DNA of 64,000 nucleotides from Meconema thalassinum (Eukaryota; Arthropoda; Insecta; Orthoptera; Tettigoniidae). The notes below the pieces were generated by a model that saw only the letters and a list, made by a program, of their open reading frames with translations, did not search any database and was not told the origin of the DNA. Location of the stretch: positions 1,389,066,223 through 1,389,130,222 of the forward strand of contig OX336388.2 of the NCBI GenBank assembly GCA_946902985.2, in the 5' to 3' direction. The stretch's first letter is position 1. Each line of letters starts with the position of its first letter. Positions 45,608 through 57,648 of the stretch are shown here, one piece after another. The position numbers and the translations under genes are program-made.

Positions 45608-47344
45608 AAATGTCAATTTGTTTTATCCAAGCTTGGCGCTCGTCGTTGCAGAATATCTCTTCACTGATGTGGGGACGTGTTCATTGTTTGTATTCAGCAA
45701 TAATGTCAGGGACCATGATTTCCAGAACTATATGCTTTGAGGTTAAACATTCTGATGTTTCCTGTTTTCTTGGTCTGGAGTAGGCCTATGTAGATTTACA
45801 GTACCGTATATGGGTATGGAGATTCCAGTGTGTGATATGACAGTGTGTGATTCCAATCCATACAAAAATGAACTGGAATGTATGAACACTACCAAAAAGC
45901 GTTTAGGAAAGAATCTTCGAAAAATTGAACAACATAACAAAAAGATGGGCAGTAAAAAAATCTAACTGGGGCACTGATAGACAACTTTAAAGTTATACAG
46001 TAATACCACTAGAAGTCCTACATAAGTATAATAAAGACTGTGAATGAATGGCTCTTTGACCCAAAAAATGCTCTAAATGCCTTCATGATTTGAGTCAAAA
46101 TACTAATGAGACATTTAACGATACAGTATGGAAGCGGTGTAGAAAAGAGTCATCTGTCCAATCTCAAAATGGGTGTCTATTATATTTGAAGGTTGGTTGG
46201 TTGGTTCCTTAGTTTAGGGGATGCGACAACGCGGTCATGTCGCCCCGTGTACTTTGAGTGTGTGTAGAATCTGTATGATAACCGGTGTTAAAAATTGTTG
46301 ATTGGTTCCTTAGTTTAGGAGCTGCGACAACGCGGTCATGTAGCCCCGTGTACTTTGGGTGTGTGTAGAATCTGTCTGATAACCAGGGTGTTAATTGTGA
46401 TGACGTGATGACTGTCTTAGTGTGTGTTATCTGTTTATAATTCAAGTAAGGACTGCAGACAATAATTTCAAGTAGTTCGTACGTTTGCTACCAAATGCTA
46501 CCGTCCACGATACCTAGGTTATGTACTTGGCTACTATATGGCATCGCAGTCAGCACCTGACGGCGAACGTTGGAACTAATAGAGAGTTATCAATTCTAAC
46601 CTACAAATTTTGGCTTCACACAAGTGTAGTTAATGGAATGTTCCTTGCCATGCCATAAATCTATGACAAGGGACCGCCGGCTTTACTTCCCCTCCGAAGG
46701 AAGGCATACTGAGGGATTTTTAACGCTCTTAAAAATCCGACGACTTCGGCCGGGTTTGAACCCGCGACCTTGGACATAAAAGATCGGCATGCTGCCAACT
46801 ATGCCACCGAAGCCACCGAGGTGTTAATTGTGATGACTGTATTAGTGTGTGTTATCTGTTTATAATTCAAGTAAGGACTGCAGACAATAATTTCAAGTAG
46901 TTCTTACTTTTGCTACCAATTATGCTACCGTCCACGAAACATAGCTTGCGGACTTGGCTACTAGTTGTCATCGCAGTCAGCGCCTGGCGGCGAACGTTTG
47001 AACTAAGAGAGCGTTATCAATTTTATTCTAACCTACAAATGTTGGTTTCACACAAGTGTAGTTAGTGGAAGGTTCTTTTCCATGCCATAAATCTATGACA
47101 TGGGACCGCCGGCTTTACTTCCCCTCCGAAGGAAAGCATACTGAGGGAATTTTAACGCTCTTAAAAAATCCGACGACTTCAGCCGGGTTTGAACCCGCGA
47201 CCCTGGGTATAGAAGCTCAGCATGCTACCACATACGCCACCGAAGTCGCCACATTTGGTGGCTGCTATAGAGGTTTTAAGAAGAATGAGGATTACCCCGT
47301 GGCGGAGCCATGCACTTAACCCGTTGAGAACGGGCGTAAAAAAA
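45608..47344. repeat. 1,737-bp tandem duplication, copy 2
   Basis: Second unit of the duplication, ending in a longer A-run (about 19 A from 47338). It contains the same SINE pieces at 46193-47257. The only difference noticed by eye is A-run length. Confidence 0.9.
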
Positions 47345-47356
47345 AAAAAAAAAAAT

Positions 47357-47897
47357 CACGAGGACTGGCGCTGGGTCACTGAGAGGTGTCACTTTCTCTT
47401 TGTCGTAGTCATACGGATTTAAGTGAAGTAATTTTACACCTGGTGTCTTCCTATGGTCTATTCCCAATATAAAATGAGATTTATCCATATTTTTCAGATT
47501 TAACACGGAGAAAATTGACAATTTTCGTAACAGTAGTCTATATTGGCTTAGATAGTGGCGGAAAATCAGTCGTCTCATTTTTTTAAAACAAAGTAGCTGA
47601 TGACCACGATGTCCCTACATCCTAAACATGGATCAAGAGAACGTGAGCTATGTGATTGTGCTGCATCAAAATAGGTGCTTTTTTTTTTATAGATTGCGCC
47701 GACTAACGTAAGCCGAAAATTGCCACGCGAGGACTGGCGCCATGGGTAAATCTGACCCGACCGTAAATAATGTAGAAATAACTTGGGTGTTCACAAAGTA
47801 ATGGACATGTTACTTTTGCAGAGTGAAATTCAAGGCTATGAAGGGAGGTATGTAAGTGACAGGAAATGAGGGCTGACTAAAACGCAAATATAAAGCA
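47357..47897. other. Intergenic, no recognised gene
   Basis: Contains ACGAGGACTGGCGC near 47360 and a related CGCGAGGACTGGCGCC near 47726, a short direct repeat about 370 bp apart. No open reading frame is supportable. Confidence 0.4.
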
Positions 47898-47999
47898 CTA
47901 GCTGTTACCCGCGGCTTCGCCCGCAATAACATTTGGAATCCCGTTATAACATCTATATATATAAAGCACAAAGTTTGTCTGTCTGTCTGTCTGTTATGT

Positions 48000-49905
48000 A
48001 TACAAATCTACACCGTTTCACCGATCTGAACCAAAATTTGTATACTTACCCTTTGGAACCCTGCGGGTAACCCTGTCAACATTAAATTTCGGACAGACCA
48101 CCCTATGCCCTGCATTTAGGCCCTTTTGCACAAATCTACACTGTTTCACCGATCTGAACCAAAAGTTGTATATTTAACCTTTGGAACCCTGCGAGTAACA
48201 CTGTCCACTTGAAATTTCGGACAGACCACCCCATTCCCTGCATTTAGGCCCTTTGGTCCAAATCCACACCGTTTCACCGATCTCAACCAAAATTTGTATA
48301 TTTACCCTATGGAACACTGCGACTAACACTGTCTGCTTGAAATTTCGGACAGACCACGCCATTCCCTGCATTTAGGCCCTTTTTGCACAAATCTACACCG
48401 TTTCACCGATCTGAACCAAAATGTGTATACTTACCCTTTGGAACCCTGCGAGTAACACTGTCTGCTTGAAATTGCGGACAGACCACTCCATTCCCTGCAT
48501 TTAGGCCCTTTGGCCCAAATCTACACCGTTCCACCGATCTCAACCGAAATTTGTATATTTTCCCTTTGGAACACTGCGACTAACACTGTCTGCTTGAAAT
48601 TGCGGAGAGGCTACTCCATCCCCTGCATTTAGGCCCTTTGGCACAAATCTACACCATTTCACCGATCTGAACCAAACTTTGTATACTTACCCTTTCGAAC
48701 CCTGCGAGTAACACTGTCCACTTACAATTTCGGATAGACCACCCCATTCCCTGCATTTAGGCACTTTGGCACAAATCTACACCGTTTCACCGATCAGAAC
48801 CAATATTCGGAAACTTACCCTTTGGTACCCAGCGAGTAACACTGTCTGCTTGAAATTGCGAACAGACCACTCCATTCCCTGCATTTAGGCCCTTTGTCCC
48901 AAATCTACACCGTTTCACCGATCTCAACCAAAATTTGTATATTTACCCTTTGGAACACTGCGACTAACACTGTCTGCTTGAAATTGCGGAGAGGCTACTC
49001 TATCCCCTGCATTTAGGCCCTTTGGCACAAATCTACACCATTTTTCCGATCTGAACCAAACTTTGTATACTTACACTTTGGAACCCTGCGAGTAACACTG
49101 TCCACTTACAATTTCGGATAGACCACCCCATTCCCTGCATTTAGGCACTTTGGCACAAATTTACACCGTTTCACCGATCAGAACCAATATTCGGAAACTT
49201 ACCCTTTGGTACCCAGCGAGTAACACTGTCTGCTTGAAATTGCGGCGAGGCCACTACATCCCTTGCATTTAGGCTGTTTGGCACAAACCTACACCGTTTC
49301 ACCGATCTGACCCCAATTTTATATACTTACCCGTAGAACCCGACAAGTAACACTGTTCACTTAAAATTTCGGACAGACCACACTATTCCCTGCTTTTTGG
49401 CCCTTTGGCAGAAAACTACACCGTTTCACCGATCTCAACCAGATTTTACATAATTACCCTTTGGAACTCGACGAGTAACACTGCCCACTCGAAATTTCGG
49501 ACAGACCACTCCATTCCACGCATTTAGGCCCTTTGGCACAAATCTACATCGTTCAACGATCGAAAACAAAATGTGTATACTTACCCTTTGGAACCCGATG
49601 AGTAACACTGTCCACTTTAAAATTTGGACAGGCCACTCCATTCCCTGCATTTTGGCCCTTGGCACAAAACTACACCGTTTCACCGATCTCAACCAGATTT
49701 TACATAATTACCGTTTGGAACTCGACGAGTAACACTGTCCACTCGAAATTTCGGACAGACCACTCCATTTCCCGCATTAAGGCCCTTGGGTACAAATCTA
49801 CATCGTTCACCGATCGAAAACAAAGTGTGTATACTTACCCTTGGAACCCGATGCGTAACACTGTCCACTTGAAATTTCTGACATACCACTCCATTCCCTG
49901 CATGT
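48000..49905. repeat. 128-bp satellite, about 15 tandem units
   Basis: Each unit contains GCATTTAGGCCCTTTGGCAC, CACCGTTTCACCGATCTGAA, TATACTTACCCTTTGGAACC, GAGTAACACTGTCC and TTTCGGACAGACCAC. Unit starts (GCATTTAGG) are near 48111, 48240, 48369, 48498, 48625, 48753, 48881, 49009, 49137 and 49264. Some units differ in a regular order (see findings). Confidence 0.95.
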
Positions 49906-50039
49906 AGCTCAGGAATTCCTCGGGGTTGCCAGCTTCCTAACTCACCAGTCATGAGCCCTTGAGGGTGTACGAGAAGTGGTGGGTCTACACACACCCTGCC
50001 TCTTTGAGGGCCTTGAGCAGAAGACAGGAGATATTATGA

Positions 50040-50305
50040 AAAGGAAAAGAAGCCAGACCCCTCGAAGAATGAGGGTATCGGGAAAGATGAGACAAAGCCA
50101 ATTAAGGCGGAAAATTGAAAGACTCCCTAGCCCTCGGATACCCTAATACAGTCTGGGTCGGAAGAGTACAAGAGTTGACCAAGGGAGGCCGACAGGAAAG
50201 AGAACTGAAATGAGCCAGGCACCAGGAAGTAGAAGCGATGCCAGACTCAGCTGGGGTTCCGTGGTCGCCAACCCACGTCCCACAAGTTGTGAGACCCTGG
50301 GGGGC
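50040..50305. repeat. Dispersed repeat (copy 2 of 2 here)
   Basis: Diverged copy of 15870-16150. Shared landmarks are GGGTCGGAAGAGTACAAGAG, AGAAGCGATGCCAGACTCAG and CCGTGGTCGCCAACCCACGT. Confidence 0.65.
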
Positions 50306-50786
50306 GTCAGTTGTGAGAATAGCTTGCTGATTCATCGCGAGGTGACTTGAGAGTACTTTCCAAAGCCCGCCGTGTTATCTCCTGCTGTCTATGCTGATGC
50401 CAGCACAGGGCCGTTGGGAAACAGTGAGTGATTCCCGGTCAATCTGTATAGGACGGGGAACCCCGAACGTGTGTCATCATATTTCGTCATCATCTGCGAT
50501 CATCTCAGGTTCGTGCAGCTTGGACCTATATTCTTTGTCTTGCAGTACGCTCTTTCACTAGACGCATCCAGTACAGGCCTAAGCCAGAAAATAAGGTTGA
50601 GACTTTGGAAGACATCGAAGCTAGACACCTGAATTACCTATATCAGTTTTAAAATAATACCATGTTCGTTTAGTAGTCATTTTTTCATTACCTTATTATT
50701 ATCATCATAAGTGCAAATGACCTAGATGTTACGCGCATCACCGCCGCATAAAGTCTTTCTCGACTGTGATTTTTAAAATATTTATT

Positions 50787-51295
50787 TTTGGTTGGTTGGT
50801 TCTTAAGTTTAGGGGCTGCGACAACGCGGTCATGTAGCCCCGTGTACTTTGGGAGTGTGTAGAATCTGTCTGATAACCGGTGTTATTAGTGTGTGTTATC
50901 TGTTTTTTAATTTAAGTACAAACTGCAACTTAGAATTCTTCAAATAGTTCGTACTTTTGCCGCCAAGCGCCACCGTCAACGACTACTAGGCCAAGTTCGG
51001 AACTTAGCTACTAGACGCCACTGCAGTCGGCTCTTGGCAACGGACGTAGACATCTATGAGCGTTGTTTATCTATCCAATTTAGCTTCACACAGGTGTAAT
51101 TAGTGGAAGGTTCTTTAACATGCCATAAACCAACCAACATGGGACCACCGGCTTTACTTCCCCTCCGAAGAAAGGCATACTGACGGATTTTTAATTCTCT
51201 TAAAACATCCGACGGCTTCGGCCGGGTTTGAACCCGCTATCTTGGGCATAGAAGCTCAGCATGCTACCAAATACGCCACCGAAGCCGCCATATAG
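50787..51295 (-). repeat. Family A SINE, minus strand, near full length
   Basis: The plus strand starts GGTTGGTTGGTTCTTAAG (tail complement). It passes the B-box complement GGCCGGGTTTGAACCCGC and ends GCCACCGAAGCCGCC, the head complement. It interrupts the Helitron interior. Confidence 0.85.
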
Positions 51296-51677
51296 TTATT
51301 TTTATTACAGTACATTGTGTACATTATACGTTGAAGCATGACGAATAGAAGGAGAAAGTGAGAGGACTCCTCAAGTTCAAGCGCGCCCCGCCCGGCAGCG
51401 CTAGTGTGGGCAAGTTCCACGCTGCCGGTCAGCTGGTCTTAGGGATAATGCCAAGGGAAACGAATTACCGTACTTTGTAACTGATACTCTTTTAAAATGT
51501 AATTAGCGATCACAATTAAAATAAGACGGCAGGGCACAATGGAAAATATAATTCACGGAAATAAGTACTACGGTCTCCATTACATGTTACGGAAAGCACA
51601 GATTCCTGGAGTAGGCTATACAGACTGTTATTTTGTTGTTTCTTGTTGTGGCAATTTAGTTTCCTCAGATTGAGAGA

Positions 51678-52226
51678 CTAAAGAAGGTGAATTTGTGGTC
51701 TGAATCTAATTAATGAAAATGGGGGAATGGCAGAGCGGCTCTTGAGAACACTAGTGACAGAGTTGAGATGGCTATTCTCAGAAGGAGTGATGCCTATGTG
51801 GTGATCACCTAATTCCTCAATGAGGGAAATAAATTGGGCTATGGGATTGAGCGCGTTAATTACTGTTTGCCTGACTGATTTACAAAGGCTAATACCAACA
51901 GGTGGGTGGATAAGGACCATCGTGCTCTGAAGGTTACTGCCATTGGGTGAAGCGTACCACAGCTCTTTCTCGAAATCAAATGTCGGGAATGAGACGTGAT
52001 CCGGTGAGGGAGGAGGTGAGCTAGAGAGTGAGGAATCTGATTTTGGTGAAGTTGGTTTAAGTGGAACGAGTGTACCATCTCCTTTGTGGGTAGACCCACT
52101 CGGAATTAGTGTTTTTGGATTAACAGGGGTATAATTTTGGCTTTTAGAGTCATCAGGGTCCTGAGTTATCAGGAATGTTATGCCCTGGTACGTTAATGTG
52201 CGAGGTTTAGTGTCAGTGCGCGACAT
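51678..52226 (-). CDS. Orphan ORF, 182 residues, unknown function
   Basis: Complete ATG-to-stop frame, starting MSRTDTKPRTLTYQGITFLI. A Ser/Pro-rich central stretch (SSLSSSPPPSPDHVSF) separates a polar N-terminus from a more hydrophobic C-terminal third (MVLIHPPVGISLCKSVRQTV, LNPIAQFISLIEELGDHH). No signal peptide, membrane segment or known motif is recognised. A TATA box lies about 145 bp upstream at 52372-52379, and another at 52848-52855. It sits inside an inverted-repeat element, so it could be a fragment of a transposase, a captured exon or a transposon accessory gene. Confidence 0.45.
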   Translation of the reverse strand: MSRTDTKPRTLTYQGITFLITQDPDDSKSQNYTPVNPKTLIPSGSTHKGDGTLVPLKPTSPKSDSSLSSSPPPSPDHVSFPTFDFEKELWYASPNGSNLQSTMVLIHPPVGISLCKSVRQTVINALNPIAQFISLIEELGDHHIGITPSENSHLNSVTSVLKSRSAIPPFSLIRFRPQIHLL

Positions 52227-52371
52227 GTTTGTGTTCGTGAGTGTAGACTATAGGCGCGTGTAATGAGTAAGAGGTGATGAGAGATAGTGGTCAAATACCT
52301 TGGTCGACCAGAGAATAAGGAAAGAGAAAAACAAATTTACCAGTCACTCAAAATTATCCAGTTTATATACA

Positions 52372-52379
52372 GTTGGAGC
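52372..52379 (-). promoter_or_regulatory. TATA box upstream of orphan ORF
   Basis: TATATAAA on the minus strand. A start site about 30 nt downstream would leave a leader of roughly 115 nt before the ATG at 52226. Confidence 0.45.
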
Positions 52380-52847
52380 TATGACGTTGAGTGCGCTGAT
52401 GAAATTTGAAGTTAATTAAATAATTAATTAAATAATTAATTATTGGCTGCTTAGTAGGAAGAGGGGATGAGCTAAACTTGTATTAAAACTCGAGGGAGAC
52501 AGGAGTTGCTTGACTAGGATGGTTACATGGTGGGTATGGTGTTGGATATTTGAATGGTAGAGGAGTGACTTAATCTGCACTGTTACTAAGGGGGATGCAA
52601 ATTAAGCCTATAGGAACATAGTGGAATGGCTTGAAATATCGAAGTCGAGGCGATAGCGAGGCCTAGGCTTGGTAGAAAGACTGGTAAATCATCGATTTCA
52701 TCAATTGGCGTTAGAAGACGGAGCTTGGAGCAGTGGCGTGCAGTTGCTTGGATGCTGGACTTGGAATGAGATAATCAAGCTTGCATGCATGCGTGCATTG
52801 CCTGATAGAATGGGAACCTGGTGCTCTCAATGAGCTCCTTACGCCCC

Positions 52848-52855
52848 TTTATATA
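52848..52855 (-). promoter_or_regulatory. Second minus-strand TATA box
   Basis: TATATAAA followed by GGGGCGTAAGG on the minus strand, about 620 nt upstream of the orphan ORF start. It may be an alternative or distal promoter. Confidence 0.35.
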
Positions 52856-54665
52856 GTGAAGTTTTTGATTTTAATGAATTGTTTTAGGTGAATTTTGTTG
52901 TTTTAAGTGATTTTACATCGTACCGATTTGATAGGTCGGCAGTGGGTGCAATGATTGATTGGATATATTTGTTTGAAATGATATATAATTTAATTAATTA
53001 TATATATATGAATAAGATTATCTCTCAACAGTAATTCGCCATGGCTTTGCTCCTCAGTTCCTGGACATATGAGTCAAGGTAGACCGTCCATTCGCTGAGG
53101 GACAAGCACAAAACAGTAATATTAACAAAGAAATAGCCTATGTTTGAAGTAGGCCCACACAAAACATAGAACGCTGATGTACACAAGACACAATGAACAG
53201 AATTTAAGAACTGAAAGCAAAGACAATTCAATTTAATTCACACAAATATCTCACACAGTAGCTTCCCCCGCACTTTTCTATGACCCGGTTCGACGGAACA
53301 ACAGGACACGTGTTGGACATAATCGCTTGCAGTGCTTGTAGCGGCGGGACCACGAACTACCGTTCTATAATGGCGGAGTCCTCACACTAGGTCCTTCTAT
53401 TCGTCATGGTTGAAGTGTCAATTCAATACCGGTAGTAGTTTCCCTTATCATCCTCATCATAAGAGCAAATGACCTACAGTAGATGTTACGCCCATTACAC
53501 CATTAATCACCACACACAATAAGTCTTCCTCGCCTGTGAATTTTGAAATATGTATTTCTATTACGGTAATTTGTAAGTTTGACGTGTCAATTCAACAGTA
53601 TTTTTATTATCATCCTTATCAAAAGGGCAAATGACCTAGATATTACTCCCTCATTGTCTTTGGGGGCAAATGACTTACATTTTAAGTCCATTATATTTCT
53701 AAGGAGACCTTAAAACATTATCATCATTCCACCGGGCGAAGCCGGGTACTACTGCTAGTTAGTTATATAGATAGATAAGCATGGGTCCAAGTGGAAAATA
53801 ATTCTATCACCTGAAACCAAAAATGCATGGGATGAAAAAAAAAAACATCAAAATATCATGTTAATTTCGGACCCTAAAATAATAATAAAAGTATTAAAAA
53901 AACTAATTTTTGAAATTTCATTCGAATCAATTTTTATGTCATTCCTGGGACTTAGAACATTCCGGCCAAAAAGTACAAAATCATTAATAACTCCCTAAGT
54001 ATTCGTCGTATGATGAAATAGCAAGAGACAAAAAAAAAGTAATGTGTTATTGTCTACAACATAGGCCATGTATAATTTTCCACTCAGGCATATTACCTGT
54101 TCACCCCCCCCCCCCCAGCCCCCAGAATTTCACCTCCCCATGGGCCCCTTAAATTGGATTTATGAAAAAAAAAACGGTCAAACACCTATTTACTTATTTT
54201 TATGCTGATTTTTTTCCGCTGAGTTTCAAACTCCTCGCCTATGTCGTTTAAGAGATACACGCTCCGTTAGGAATCCTTCAACCCCCACTTTTCACCCATT
54301 TCACCTCATAATATTCACCACATCGAAAATCCCTCAGACACGTGTCTTCTTATTTTTAATGATGAGTTTATAAGCCAAGTATCACATCTCCCAATGAAAC
54401 CAATCGGGAAATGCAGGTCTACCCCCTTAACACCCCTTTAGAACCTGAATATCCAAAAATCCTTTCTTAGTGGGCGTTTGCAGCCCTTGAGGAAGCTGCA
54501 TACCAAATTTCATTCCAATCCGTTCAGTGGTTTCTGAGATTTCGTGATGAATGAATGAATGGTATCTGAGCTTTATATAACAGATAGAAGATTATTATTT
54601 TATGCCTCAGGTCAAAAATGCGCAAGTCCTCGCGGGTTAAAGGCTCGCCACAATCGTGATAGGGA

Positions 54666-55537
54666 CAGGGCCGTATTTCTAAATAGGCTAAGTAGGCTGC
54701 AGCCTAGAGCGGCAAATTTTCAGGGGCGGCAGTTTGGCAACTTATTCAATACATAAAATGAAGTATTTCAGACGTTAATAATATTTTCCGTACGAATTTA
54801 AGAATACATGTTACGTAAAAATATGTTTTAGTCCTACTACAGTTTTTTCTGTCTTAGAAGAGTTAAAAATTATCTGAGAACTAGTATTTCTGAAATACGG
54901 TTAAACTCACTTTCATTACTTTGTATTGTGGCAAATACAACAAAACACTTTCATATGAGGACATTATTAACGAGTTTGCCATTAAGAAATCTCGTAAGAA
55001 AGCTATGTAAATTTGAACATCAGGATTACGTGGGGTGAGTTGTTTTAGAGAAGTTTGTATATTTTTCAACAAATAAACCAGTAATTAACTACATTTTGTG
55101 TAATTTCATTTCACCATGTACAACAACTTCATTCAAATTGAACACAATTCTTCAATTACACAAAAAATTAAAAATTAAAAAAAAAAAATTAAAAAAAATT
55201 GTGAACACTGATCTCCTAGAACAACTTAATTAATTAATTTCATTTTAAAAGAATCTTAAAAGAATTAAGTAAAAAAAAAACAAGTAGATAACTAATTTCA
55301 TTATATACTGTACGTTTTAAGTTTAAAAAAAAGTAGATAACTAATTTCATTATATACTGTACTGTTATATAAACCATTAAAATTGTAGTTTTATCTAAAC
55401 TAAATGAATTTTATGTTTAAAAAAGATGAAAACGCCAATGAACTCTATCCTTTTGTTGTATGAAACAAATATGAACTATAGAGGGGGCGACAAATGGACA
55501 TTAGCCTATAGGCGGCATACTCTTAAATCCGGCCCTG
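54666..55537. mobile_element. hAT-type MITE, 872 bp, perfect 8-bp duplication
   Basis: Termini CAGGGCCGTATTT and (complement) CAGGGCCGGATTTAA are inverted repeats. Both ends then carry related GGCGGCA- and GCGGCA-type sequence. GATAGGGA at 54658-54665 and 55538-55545 is a perfect 8-bp duplication. The interior is A/T-rich with no coding frame. Confidence 0.92.
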
Positions 55538-56183
55538 GATAGGGATCTGCAATAAGTATGGAGATCAGAGTTCTGAATCCCGGTGTTGACAGCGGATTTC
55601 CTGAGTGTGGCTTATCCCGGTATTTTTTCACACTCCCTCCAGACAAATGTCTGAATAGTATTTTATTTTAAATCCCGAAACACGAACCATATTTCCGATC
55701 CCCATAAATATATTTACAGAAAAATATGTAGCGCCTCACTTTCTCGTCAAACTTGCCCTTCCAATCCGTTTGCCTTCCATTTTACAGGAAAGTCGTGAGG
55801 AAGGAAGTTGTAGAGCACGAAGTTGCCTTCAAGAATATATATACTTATGCTAATTTATCTTTATATCTTTAAACGTTATAGCGTTTTGACGTATCGGGGT
55901 CGGTTTCGAGATTTCGCTAGTTAACTGCTCATTATTTTACTTATGTTTTCAACGGCTTTAACTCTCTGTAACTCGTTATTTATTGAAACATAAATGGTAT
56001 TTATTACCCATATAAATAATGATATATACCTAGAATGTATAAATATATATGAACGCAGTGGCGTATATATGATTGTTTTGGGGAGCCCAATATTTCGGAA
56101 TACAATTTCGTTTTTATGGGAATGAAAACATGATCAAAATCTAATAGTTTGCAGTCCAGTCCATCGGAGTATACCGGTATATA

Positions 56184-57648
56184 CACACATCAAAAAAAGT
56201 TTTGCATCACCTCGGTTCCCAGATCTCCGGCATATAGACGTTGACTGTGTATATTGTATCAAAGATACAGTCCCTTTGACTGTTCATAGATGTCACTAAA
56301 ACTGCTCAAAGATGTAAACAACCATGCATGAGCAGGGCCTATTAGACGGAGGGGGTACGACAGCCGATCAGTTCCAGTCATTCCACCAGGACGAAGGTAC
56401 GCTGCTCATGTTGTCTGTAGTTCTACCATGCCTAGAAGGTCAATACCGCAGTTCGATCGCGTCCGCATTGTTACTTTGTGTCAAGAAGGGCTCTCAACAA
56501 GGGAAGTTTCCAGGCGTCTCAGAGTGAACCAAAGCGATGTTGTTCGGACATGGAGGAGGTACAGAGATACAGGAACTGTCGATGACAGGCCTCGCTCAGG
56601 CCGCCCAAGGGCTACTACTGTAGTGGATGACCGCTACTTACGGATTGCCGCTCGGAGGAACCCTGACAGCAATGCCACCATGTTGAATAATGCGTTTCGT
56701 TCAGCCACAGGACGTCGTGTTTCAACTCAAACTGTGCGCAATAGGCTGCATGATGCGCAACTTCACTCCCGACGTCCATGGCGAGGTCCAGCTTTGCAAC
56801 CCCGACACCATGCAGCGCGGTAAAGATGGGCCCAACAACATGCTGAATGGACCCCACAGAATTGGCATCACGTTCTCTTCACCGATGAGTGTCGCATATG
56901 CCTTCAACCAGACAATCGTCGGAGACGTGTTTGGAGGCACCCTGGTCAGGCTGAACGTCTTAGACACACTGTCCAGCGAGTGCAGCAAGGTGGTGGTTCC
57001 CTGATGTTTTGGGGTGGCATTATGTGGGGCCGACGTACGCCACTGGTGGTCATGGAAGGCTCCGAAACGGCTTTATGATACCTGAATGACATCCTCCGAC
57101 CCATAGTGCACCCATATCGGCAGAATATTGGAGAGGCATTTGTCTTCATGGACGACAATTCTCGACCTCATCGTGCACATCTTGTGAATGCGTTCCTTCA
57201 AGATAACGACATCGCTCGACTACAGTGGCCAGCATGTTCGCCAGACATGAACCCTATCGAACATGCCTGGGATATGTTGAAAAGGGCTGTTTATGGACGT
57301 CTTGACCCACCAACCACTCTGAGAGATTTACGCCGAATTGTCGTTGAGGAGTGGGACAATGTGGACCAACAGTGTCTTGATGAACTTGTGGATAGTAAGC
57401 CACGACGAATACAGGCATGCATCAATGCAAGAGGACGTGCTACTGGGTATTAGAGGTAGTGGTGTGTACTGCAATCTGGACCACAAATGCTGAAAGTCTA
57501 GCTGTATGATGGTACAACATGCAATGTGTGGGTCTCATGAGCAATAAAACGAGCTGAAATGTTGTTTGTGTTGATCTCTATTCCCTTTGTATTTAAAGGT
57601 TCCGGAACTCTTGGAACCGAGGTGATGCAAAACTTTTTTTGATGTGTG
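56184..57648 (+). mobile_element. Tc1-like transposon inserted in left arm
   Basis: Perfect 36-bp inverted repeats: CACACATCAAAAAAAGTTTT... at 56184-56219 and its complement at 57613-57648, each ending GGAACC internally. TA flanks both ends (56182-56183, 57649-57650). The homologous position in the right arm is unoccupied and reads CCGGTATATATATGTTCTGA on the complementary strand, the exact expected empty site. Confidence 0.96.
56428..57453 (+). pseudogene. Tc1 transposase, full length, two in-frame stops
   Basis: 341 codons in a single frame, the normal length for Tc1 transposases. The paired-type N-terminus has FDRVRIVTLCQEGLSTREVS, RLRVNQSDVVRTWRRY, the GRPR hinge (RPRSGRPRAT) and the second HTH (GRRVSTQTVRNRLHD). 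The catalytic core has LFTDECRI, FMDDNSRPHRAH and ACSPDMNPIEHAWD with 34 residues between D and E (DD34E). Stops are TAA at 56821-56823 and TGA at 57076-57078. Otherwise it is undisturbed, so this is a young copy. Confidence 0.93.

Larger units (their letters stand above)
51337..53408. mobile_element. 2.07-kb inverted-repeat transposon of unassigned superfamily
   Basis: Termini CATGACGAATAGAAGGA... and ...TCCTTCTATTCGTCATG form inverted repeats that extend imperfectly to GAGGACTCC, about 34 bp per arm. GTTGAAG (51330-51336 and 53409-53415) is a 7-bp flanking duplication. CATG-starting ends with a 7-8-bp duplication recall P-like elements, but no THAP or transposase domain is visible. It encloses the 182-residue ORF and two minus-strand TATA boxes. 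Confidence 0.6.
47952..53758 (+). mobile_element. Plus-strand Helitron carrying a satellite, a SINE and a TIR element
   Basis: The 5' end TCTATATATATAAAGCACAA resembles that of the Helitron at 6502. The 3' end is the hairpin-like CCGGGCGAAGCCGGG (53732-53746), then TACTACTGCTAG, followed by host T (53759), with host A before the 5' TC. No Rep/helicase gene is seen. It carries a 128-bp satellite (48000-49905), dispersed repeat 50040-50305, a SINE (50787-51295), an inverted-repeat element (51337-53408), and diverged internal copies of GCAAATGACCTAGATGTTAC (50712, 53467, 53626). Confidence 0.65.
47898..54591 (-). mobile_element. Minus-strand Helitron split by a second Helitron
   Basis: Read on the minus strand, the 3' end is the hairpin GCGGGCGAAGCCGCGGG followed by TAACAGCTAG and then host T. 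The 5' end is TC at 54591-54590 (TCTTCTATCTGTTATATAAAG), preceded by host A. Removing the inner element leaves about 0.9 kb without coding capacity. The 3' signature is clear; the 5' boundary is inferred from the TC and host-A rule. Confidence 0.6.

Noticed and set aside
48000..49905. CRISPR-like array of regularly spaced repeats
   Set aside because: Units are directly contiguous and vary throughout, without unique spacers. The context is eukaryotic satellite DNA.
49435..49994. Open frames in the 128-bp satellite
   Set aside because: Periodic frames arise from the repeat itself and show repeated, non-protein-like composition.
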